Source: Woeseiaceae bacterium
GTDB lineage: Bacteria > Pseudomonadota > Gammaproteobacteria > Steroidobacterales > Woeseiaceae
Reading direction: 5' to 3'
Assembly: GCA_021773095.1 (NCBI GenBank)
Contig: JAJFKR010000005.1
Span: 1-64,000 of the forward strand
DNA: 64,000 nucleotides
Position numbers and translations under genes: made by a program. The first letter of the stretch is position 1. Each line of letters opens with the position of its first letter. This document shows, piece by piece, positions 57,838 to 64,000 of the stretch. Below the pieces are notes generated by a model that was given only the letters and a program-made list of their open reading frames with translations, was not told the origin of the DNA and made no database searches.

Positions 57838-60132
57838 ATGTCGTTTTTGCGATTCGCATTCCTGTCGGCGCTGTTAGTACTGATCAGTTGTTCATCCGAT
57901 AGTGGCGCGCCAGAACCTGTTAGCGACGAATACAGAACTGAAATACGCTGGACCAGCTACGGTATCCCGCACGTCAAGGCCGACAACCAGGCTAGCCTTG
58001 GATACGGTTTTGCTTATGCAACCGCCACCGACACGGTCTGTGTTATTGCTCGCGATATCGTCATGGTTAATGGCAGGCTATCGCACTTCTTTGGTGCCGG
58101 GAACGGCAACCTCGAGAGCGACGTTTTTCATCGCACATTGCTAACCGACGAGCGACTTGAACGATTCGTGGATGCATTATCGGCCAGTGACCATCGCTAC
58201 AACCAGGGATACGCTGATGGCTACAATCGCTATTTGCGAGACAACATGGACCGGCTCCCGGAATCCTGCAATGGCAAAGACTGGGTCCGACCAATGGTTA
58301 CGGCGGACGTCGCCCGGCTTCTGACCGGCATAGGAATTCGCTACGGTCTCGGACAATTCAAGAGTGATGTAGCAAGGGCCCAGCCACCGGGCGAACAGAT
58401 CGCCAGTGGCGATACTCAATTCAAACCGGATACCGGCATCGGCAGTAACGCCATCGCATTTGGCAAGGACGTCACCAGCACAGGACGCGGATTACTTCTC
58501 GGGAATCCACATTACCCCTGGCAGGGATCATCCCGTTTTCACATTATCCACACCACGATTCCCGGTGTTATGGACACTATGGGCGTCAGCCTGTCGACGA
58601 CAAATGCAGTGTCGATCGGCTTTAATAAGGACGTGGCGTGGACGCATACAGTTTCCACGGCCCTCCGATTTACACTGTACGAGCTTGAACTGAATCCAGA
58701 CAACCCGCTCGAATACCGGTACGACGGCGAGTACCGCGCAATGATCCCGCAAACCGTTACGCTGGACGTCACGCAGGCAGATGGCACATCAAACAGCCAG
58801 CAACATACCGTCTATAGGTCGCACTACGGTCCGATGGTCGCCAGCGACCGGTTGCCGTGGACAAACGACAAGGCTTACACGGTACGTGACGCGGTTATCG
58901 ACAATACCGAGGGAACAGCAACCTATAGAGCTTTGGCGGTCGCCACATCGGTCGACGATGTCGAAGCAGCAATCAGCAAACAGGGCGTGTTCTGGGCCAA
59001 CACCGTCGCTACCGACAAGCACGGTACGGCGTTTTATGCGGACATATCGACAACGCCGAATGTCGATACCGACTTGCTGGGTACATGCAGGGTACCGGTC
59101 AATACCATCCCTGCCTTTGTCGTCGTACTGGACGGCTCAAGAAGCGAATGCGAATGGAAAACAGATGCCAGAAGCCGCGTCGCTGGAACGCTGCCGGCTG
59201 AGTCCATGCCGCGTATTCGACGCAATGACTATGTCACCAATTCAAACGACAGCTACTGGCTGGCCAATCCGGACTCTCCGCTGGAAGGCTTTTCGCCCAT
59301 CATCGGCCCTGAGCGAACGGCCCGCACGCTGCGAACCCGGGCCGGCCTCGCGTTCGTTCGGGAACAGCTGGCTGATGACCACAAAGTGACTGCCGATGAC
59401 CTGCGAGAAATTCTGTACAACCAGCGCAATTTCGGTGCGGAACTCTTGCTCGAAGACGTCCTCAAAGTGTGCCTTGACGACACATTGGTCAAACTAGACA
59501 ACGGCGATGAAGTTGACATAGCACCAAGCTGTAGCGTGCTCAAAAACTGGGACAAGACAGCAAACAACGACAGTCGGGGCATGCACGTGTGGACGGAATT
59601 TTGGCGAATCGCGCGCCGAATTGACGGTATCTTTGCGGTACCTTTTAGCGAAAGCGATCCGGTCAACACACCACGTGGCATTTCATTAGCCGACACCTCG
59701 GTACATGTTGCTGTTCGGCAAGCACTCGCTCAAGGCCAGACGGTCTTGCAGCAAGCCGGTATCTCGCTGGACGCCCGCTGGGGCGACCTTCAATACACCG
59801 AGCATGATGGCGAAAAAATTGCTATTCCCGGTGGGCATGGTTGGGCGGGCATGTTCAGCATGATTTCCACAGGTGCCGTCAGGGAAAAGGGTTACAGCCC
59901 GGTCATCCACGGCAACAGCTATATTCAGGTGGTTTCCTGGGATGAAGACGGTACCTTGCACCCGAGTGGCGTCCTGACCTACTCGCAATCGTCGGAACCG
60001 GGCTCAGAACACTATTCCGATCTCACTGAAGTTTATTCTCGCGGCGAATGGGTGGACTTCCCATTCACGGAAGAAGAGATTCTTGCAGATCCGAATCTCA
60101 CAACTTTGATGCTGGTCGAGACTATGCCCTAA
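57838..60132 (+). CDS. Penicillin-acylase-family lipoprotein (N-terminal nucleophile amidase)
   Basis: A 764-residue Ntn hydrolase. The N-terminus is a lipoprotein signal with lipobox LISC (Cys18). An alpha chain runs to Gly202; self-cleavage before Ser203 in GIGSNAIAFGKDV would free the catalytic serine of the beta chain, which continues with LLLGNPHYPWQGSSRFHI and later ends near residue 764. Relatives cleave acyl amides such as penicillins, acyl-homoserine lactones or lipopeptides; the substrate here is unknown. GGGGGA lies eight bases before the ATG. Its stop overlaps that of the convergent DUF3604 gene by four bases. Confidence 0.9.
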   Translation: MSFLRFAFLSALLVLISCSSDSGAPEPVSDEYRTEIRWTSYGIPHVKADNQASLGYGFAYATATDTVCVIARDIVMVNGRLSHFFGAGNGNLESDVFHRTLLTDERLERFVDALSASDHRYNQGYADGYNRYLRDNMDRLPESCNGKDWVRPMVTADVARLLTGIGIRYGLGQFKSDVARAQPPGEQIASGDTQFKPDTGIGSNAIAFGKDVTSTGRGLLLGNPHYPWQGSSRFHIIHTTIPGVMDTMGVSLSTTNAVSIGFNKDVAWTHTVSTALRFTLYELELNPDNPLEYRYDGEYRAMIPQTVTLDVTQADGTSNSQQHTVYRSHYGPMVASDRLPWTNDKAYTVRDAVIDNTEGTATYRALAVATSVDDVEAAISKQGVFWANTVATDKHGTAFYADISTTPNVDTDLLGTCRVPVNTIPAFVVVLDGSRSECEWKTDARSRVAGTLPAESMPRIRRNDYVTNSNDSYWLANPDSPLEGFSPIIGPERTARTLRTRAGLAFVREQLADDHKVTADDLREILYNQRNFGAELLLEDVLKVCLDDTLVKLDNGDEVDIAPSCSVLKNWDKTANNDSRGMHVWTEFWRIARRIDGIFAVPFSESDPVNTPRGISLADTSVHVAVRQALAQGQTVLQQAGISLDARWGDLQYTEHDGEKIAIPGGHGWAGMFSMISTGAVREKGYSPVIHGNSYIQVVSWDEDGTLHPSGVLTYSQSSEPGSEHYSDLTEVYSRGEWVDFPFTEEEILADPNLTTLMLVETMP

Positions 60133-62159
60133 ATATCGTTATCACGGGAGTCTGCGGGTTTGTACCAGATCGGCGACGACCAGGCCGTTTCCTGAACTGT
60201 CTTTGGCACTGCCGATGATTCGTCGCAGACGGCTGGTCGATGGTCGGCGGGCAAACGCAGACAGTCCAGCAAACTCCACCTCGGAGAGGGATTTTCGAGG
60301 ACTCGAAGATAGTAGTAGCTTGCCTGTGCTGCATCGAAATCAGGGTCTTCAAACACGGCGCATAGTTGCTGGTGCCCGTCACCGAAGATCTCGCCCGACT
60401 CAATATCTACCCCAGCGCCATTATCCACGGAACCGGCTATCGAATAGACTTTGTAATGCAATTCACCCGCATCGTTTATCCAACCCTTGACCAACTGAAG
60501 TTGCTGCAGAAGTGTCGAACTGGCACCCGGGTCAGCCTCTGCGCTGGCAAAGAAAACGGGTGCAGAAACATCATCACCCGGCTCAAGATCGCTGCCCATC
60601 GCAACACCGTCACGGTACGCGATCTCAAGATTTGTGGGTTCATCGCACAGATTATCCGGGTAGTGCCAGCCGCCGAACAGTCGCGGTTTAATACGCGGAC
60701 CGGAGGTGCCGAATACTTCCCGGCGTTGCAAAGCGGAGAAAATCGCATCGCGTGAATTCTCGATCGCCCACACACCGGCCAGTCCCCCCGGGTTCGCGTC
60801 AATCCCGGTGGGTAACAAGCCCGGCTTCAGGCGATCTTCTATTCTGGCCTCCGAAGACACGTGGCCGCGCCAACTTTTTTCCGAGACCGCGCCGGGTGTC
60901 GCGTTGTGAGTATCGGTGCCTGCAATTACTCCCAGTTTCGCACTGTTCACCCCCAACAGCCTCTCGTCGCGAAGCCCCTTCAGGAGGTTGGAGCGGTAAA
61001 AGTCTGATTCAGCAACACAACCCGCGCCGAGTATTCCGCCGGCACCGGTACCCTCACCGCATTGATCCGTCTGTGATTCGTGGCTGCCGATGGCCAATTT
61101 TCCGTCTTGCAGCGCTACATCCATGACCTGTTTTCGTTCGCCCAGTGTTCGCACTGACTCCAGCTCGCAAAACTCGTCCGGTTCTCCGAACACCGATGCG
61201 AGACCGTTCATACATTCTGAATTGCCCTTGTGTTGGAAAATCTCCATAACCGGTTCGTGCTGCAAACGCTGACGTGCGTGGCCAGCCTGATGTTCGTGAT
61301 CATCGCCCTCAAGCAATGCAAACATGCGCCCATTGGACAGGTTGCTGTTATGAGGAATTGTCAGGTAGGAACAACCGTTTTCGGACCGGCATTCCACATC
61401 AAGCGCCTGCCAGAGAAGATAGTCCCGCGGTGCTTCAAGGTAAGATACGGGCAACTGGGGTACATTGTTGTTTCGAAAGATCACATTGCGATGAATATTC
61501 GACAATCCAGGCGTGCCGGTGTATTCGTAACCGATCAGGCTTGTGAATTGACAACCCGCTGACCGGTCATAAGCCGCCTCGGCAGCGGCAATCATCCCGG
61601 CCCAAATACGTTCCGCATAGGCAATGCAATGCACATTGCCCACGCCACATATTTCGGCAACCCTTTCCGGTTTTTCCAGGGTGACAATACTCCCCAGCAT
61701 CAACAGGCTTTGTCTTGGCGAGGAACGGTAGGTTTCACAAAACTCAGTGGCATAGCTCGGGGAGCCCGGCGTCCGGCATAACGCGGTCTCGCCGAGGAAT
61801 TCTGCGTGATCGGTTACCGATGCGAAGTCCAGTGGTCGCTGCAGGCTGATGGTACCAACGGGTTTGCCCGACTCGTCCAGGGGGTAGAACGGAATCGACT
61901 CACCGCGTGCAAACCGGTAGGCGTCCTCGGGCAGCGTTTCAAGCTTGCTTGCCGAGGCATCATAGGAATAAGCAGAATGGACGTGCAAGTCCCCGAACAG
62001 CGCCTTTCTCAGTGGCTGCCGGTCGCTGCACGCAGCACGTTGTTCTGTATAGGCAACCGCCGCGCCAATCGCAATATCGTTGTCGCCGCACGCGGCCACC
62101 GACAGCTGCACAACCAAAAGGGAAACCAGACCGCGCTGGCGCCACAACAACGAATTCAT
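60129..62159 (-). CDS. DUF3604 lipoprotein with PHP-like metal motif
   Basis: A 676-residue protein with lipobox VAAC (Cys24). GDLHVHSAYSYDA at about 56-68 resembles the first metal-binding motif of PHP phosphoesterases; later DFASVTDHAEFLG, TIPHNSN, GSHESQTD and VIAGTDTHNATPG add His and Asp residues. This is the DUF3604 pattern, a family of secreted putative metal hydrolases often beside TonB-dependent receptors in marine bacteria. Many cysteines suggest disulfides. ATG at 62159, with AGGTGAG upstream, is preferred to the longer frame that would hide the signal. Exact reaction unknown. Confidence 0.88.
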   Translation of the reverse strand: MNSLLWRQRGLVSLLVVQLSVAACGDNDIAIGAAVAYTEQRAACSDRQPLRKALFGDLHVHSAYSYDASASKLETLPEDAYRFARGESIPFYPLDESGKPVGTISLQRPLDFASVTDHAEFLGETALCRTPGSPSYATEFCETYRSSPRQSLLMLGSIVTLEKPERVAEICGVGNVHCIAYAERIWAGMIAAAEAAYDRSAGCQFTSLIGYEYTGTPGLSNIHRNVIFRNNNVPQLPVSYLEAPRDYLLWQALDVECRSENGCSYLTIPHNSNLSNGRMFALLEGDDHEHQAGHARQRLQHEPVMEIFQHKGNSECMNGLASVFGEPDEFCELESVRTLGERKQVMDVALQDGKLAIGSHESQTDQCGEGTGAGGILGAGCVAESDFYRSNLLKGLRDERLLGVNSAKLGVIAGTDTHNATPGAVSEKSWRGHVSSEARIEDRLKPGLLPTGIDANPGGLAGVWAIENSRDAIFSALQRREVFGTSGPRIKPRLFGGWHYPDNLCDEPTNLEIAYRDGVAMGSDLEPGDDVSAPVFFASAEADPGASSTLLQQLQLVKGWINDAGELHYKVYSIAGSVDNGAGVDIESGEIFGDGHQQLCAVFEDPDFDAAQASYYYLRVLENPSPRWSLLDCLRLPADHRPAVCDESSAVPKTVQETAWSSPIWYKPADSRDNDI

Positions 62160-62277
62160 GAATCCACTCACCTGGAGTGTGGACCGGCCCCTCATTAGCT
62201 TACTTGCAAGCCCTGACCGATCCACATTCACAGACCCTTAGTTCCGTCGGGTCATTCCAGTCGTAGCGACGCTCCAA

Positions 62278-64000
62278 TCAGTCGAAGTACTTCGAAATGG
62301 TCAGACCGTATGTTCTCGGTTGATTCGGATAAGCACTGACTCTGTCCGATTGGACGGTCGTCGGAAATCCGCTGGTCAGATATTCGTCGTCATTGATATT
62401 ACGTCCCCAGAGCAGAACCTGAAAACCGTTATCCCATTCAACGCCGATGCTCGCATTGAATGTACTAACTTCACGAGAGAGGATATCTGAAGGTATGTTT
62501 TCGACGATCTGAACTTCATCATCAAAGACATATTCACCACGAATAAAGCCGGAAGCAGTGTTGCCAACATCGAAGCTATAGACTGTTGAAAAGTTCAGGC
62601 TTACCTCGCTGACGCCCGCTACAGGCTGTCCGCTGAGATCCGTTGGAACACCGCCAGGACCGCTGGCGCCGACGAACGAATCGTACTTCGGATCCATGAA
62701 GCTGCCGGAAAACGATAATTGCAGTGAATCGATGGGCGAGAAGTTCGCCTCGAGTTCAAAACCGGTGGTTGACTGTTTGCCAGCATTGGCGAGAACAAAT
62801 CCGGTACCAATAAAGATGGTGCTCTGGAATCCCTCGATCTCCTGATCAAAATAGGCAATGTTCAGCGATCCACGTTCAAACCGTGCTTTGAGACCAATCT
62901 CGTAAGCGGTGGCTTCCTCTGGTCCTGCAAAACGTGTACCGGATGCCAGGTTGGGTGGGCCGAAGCGGTCGTTGGGACCGGCACCGAGTGCCGCCATATC
63001 GGAAGCGAAGGGCCGCGAATCACGCGTCAGATTCCAGGAACTCGCTTTGAAACCGGTGGCAGCACCGATATAGACATTGACGCTGTCTGTCCAGTCGAAC
63101 GCCAGCCTCGCGGTCCAGGTCGTATCACTGTCATTGGTGTTACCGGATTCCACGGCGTTGGGGAAGTTCATGAACGGCGGCAAAAACTGTAACGGTTGTA
63201 GCGGCAGTAATGGGTTGCAATTCGGCGGCGGAGACACTGAGCAGTCAGTCGTTGCGACGAATATCGCTGCTCCGTCTGCAGCCGGGTTTGCATCGATATT
63301 TGCCTGCGTTGGGGGCAATCCCCCCGTGACAGCCCCGAAAACCTGTGCATAGACGATTTGCTCAAAGTCCAGCGATGACAATAATGCGTCACTCACAATG
63401 TTAATGCCTACATCCTTTTCATCTTCGGTGTAGTTTGCGCCCAGCGTCAGAGTCGTGCGATCACCAAAATGCAAATCAACCTGGCCGAATATTGAAAAAG
63501 ACTCGTTATCCTGCGACATGACCTCGACAAACCCCGTTCCAGGCGCCTGGAAAGAGCCCCGCGGCAAACCGAATGAGTCCTCCGTATTATCCAGACCCGA
63601 CGGTATGCCGGCTGGCGGAAAACCACCGGTCACAATATCGAAAAAGTCGCGAAAATCCTGTCCAAAACTCAGAACGTTCAGAACATCAACGCTCTCATCG
63701 AAGTAAAACCCGCCGACCATCCAGTCGAATGCACCGTCGCCAGACGACGTGAGACGAAACTCCTGGGTAAACGTGTCGAACTCACTGTCCGCGAATGCTG
63801 TGGACAACATGTCGGCACTGGTGAAATCACTGTCCGCGTCGTCCGTTCGGCTCAAGCTCCGTGAGGAGGTGATCGATGTAAACGTCACGTTCTCGAAATC
63901 GTAGTCTATTTGCAGCGACACGCCGTCGCTATCGATCTCGTTAGCTGGGTTGTAATTGTAATACTGCGAGCGTGCGAACGGATCTTCGGTAAGTACCTGA
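62278..64000 (-). CDS. TonB-dependent outer-membrane receptor, C-terminal part (cut by window edge)
   Basis: The frame stays open to the right edge, so the signal peptide, TonB box and plug lie outside. The visible barrel includes DTFTQEFRL, TLTLGANYTEDEKDV, SWNLTRDSRPFASD, EEATAYEIGLKARFE, AGKQSTTGFELEANF and the final strand YGLTISKYFD. It is clearly homologous to the receptor at 54936 along the whole visible length, with different loops, so the two probably take up different but related ligands. DUF3604 follows 118 bases downstream on the same strand. Confidence 0.92.
   Translation of the reverse strand, partial: QVLTEDPFARSQYYNYNPANEIDSDGVSLQIDYDFENVTFTSITSSRSLSRTDDADSDFTSADMLSTAFADSEFDTFTQEFRLTSSGDGAFDWMVGGFYFDESVDVLNVLSFGQDFRDFFDIVTGGFPPAGIPSGLDNTEDSFGLPRGSFQAPGTGFVEVMSQDNESFSIFGQVDLHFGDRTTLTLGANYTEDEKDVGINIVSDALLSSLDFEQIVYAQVFGAVTGGLPPTQANIDANPAADGAAIFVATTDCSVSPPPNCNPLLPLQPLQFLPPFMNFPNAVESGNTNDSDTTWTARLAFDWTDSVNVYIGAATGFKASSWNLTRDSRPFASDMAALGAGPNDRFGPPNLASGTRFAGPEEATAYEIGLKARFERGSLNIAYFDQEIEGFQSTIFIGTGFVLANAGKQSTTGFELEANFSPIDSLQLSFSGSFMDPKYDSFVGASGPGGVPTDLSGQPVAGVSEVSLNFSTVYSFDVGNTASGFIRGEYVFDDEVQIVENIPSDILSREVSTFNASIGVEWDNGFQVLLWGRNINDDEYLTSGFPTTVQSDRVSAYPNQPRTYGLTISKYFD

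Overview
This window reads as chromosome of a free-living, probably marine, Gram-negative gammaproteobacterium. I infer this from classic gammaproteobacterial gene orders: gyrA-serC-serA-pheA-aroA-cmk-rpsA-ihfB-lapA-lapB, smc-zipA-ligA, rimP-nusA-infB-rbfA-truB-rpsO-pnp and dksA-gluQRS. Large TonB-dependent receptors and secreted hydrolases at the right end recall Woeseia/Steroidobacter-like lineages, but that placement is a guess. No ribosomal RNA, prophage, CRISPR array or transposase gene was seen.

Layout. 1-4.6 kb: infC-rpmI-rplT (rplT cut by the window edge), tRNA-Val, uvrB, a divergent aspartate aminotransferase and tRNA-Asn. 4.6-9.8 kb: two secreted proteins, galU, a ComEA-like protein, and lapB-lapA-ihfB. 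9.8-19.7 kb: rpsA, cmk and an aromatic/serine biosynthesis run ending with gyrA. 19.9-24.6 kb, plus strand: a cluster of mtaD-like deaminase, ubiG, mupP-like phosphatase, rmuC and yciK. 24.7-29.6 kb: rluB-scpB-scpA and yciO on minus, then yciB-bolA-ppiC on plus.

29.6-33.8 kb is the least ordinary stretch. It holds an exported protein built from 44 perfect-length octapeptide repeats (GIDGSS-x-x) with a small C-terminal domain, followed upstream by two paralogous helix-turn-helix-type proteins (DUF6502-like, from memory), with AT-rich intergenic DNA carrying palindromes and direct repeats. I regard this three-gene set as the best candidate for an undescribed system.

33.9-43.3 kb: ligA-zipA-smc on minus, then on plus dksA (with a long histone-H1-like tail and a single-cysteine finger), gluQRS, a strongly structured candidate small RNA and a YheT hydrolase. 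A 165-bp nested inverted repeat (REPIN-like) exactly fills the gap to pnp. 43.5-52.1 kb: the transcription/translation operon rimP-nusA-infB-rbfA-truB-rpsO-pnp, whose apparent promoter lies upstream of two intrinsic terminators, suggesting regulated read-through.

52.2-54.9 kb: gabD-lhgO, feeding succinate semialdehyde and L-2-hydroxyglutarate into the TCA cycle. 54.9-64 kb: an accessory uptake/hydrolysis island with two related TonB-dependent receptors (the second cut by the window edge), a penicillin-acylase-type lipoprotein and a DUF3604 lipoprotein; the receptor and acylase are divergent around an 11-bp inverted repeat.
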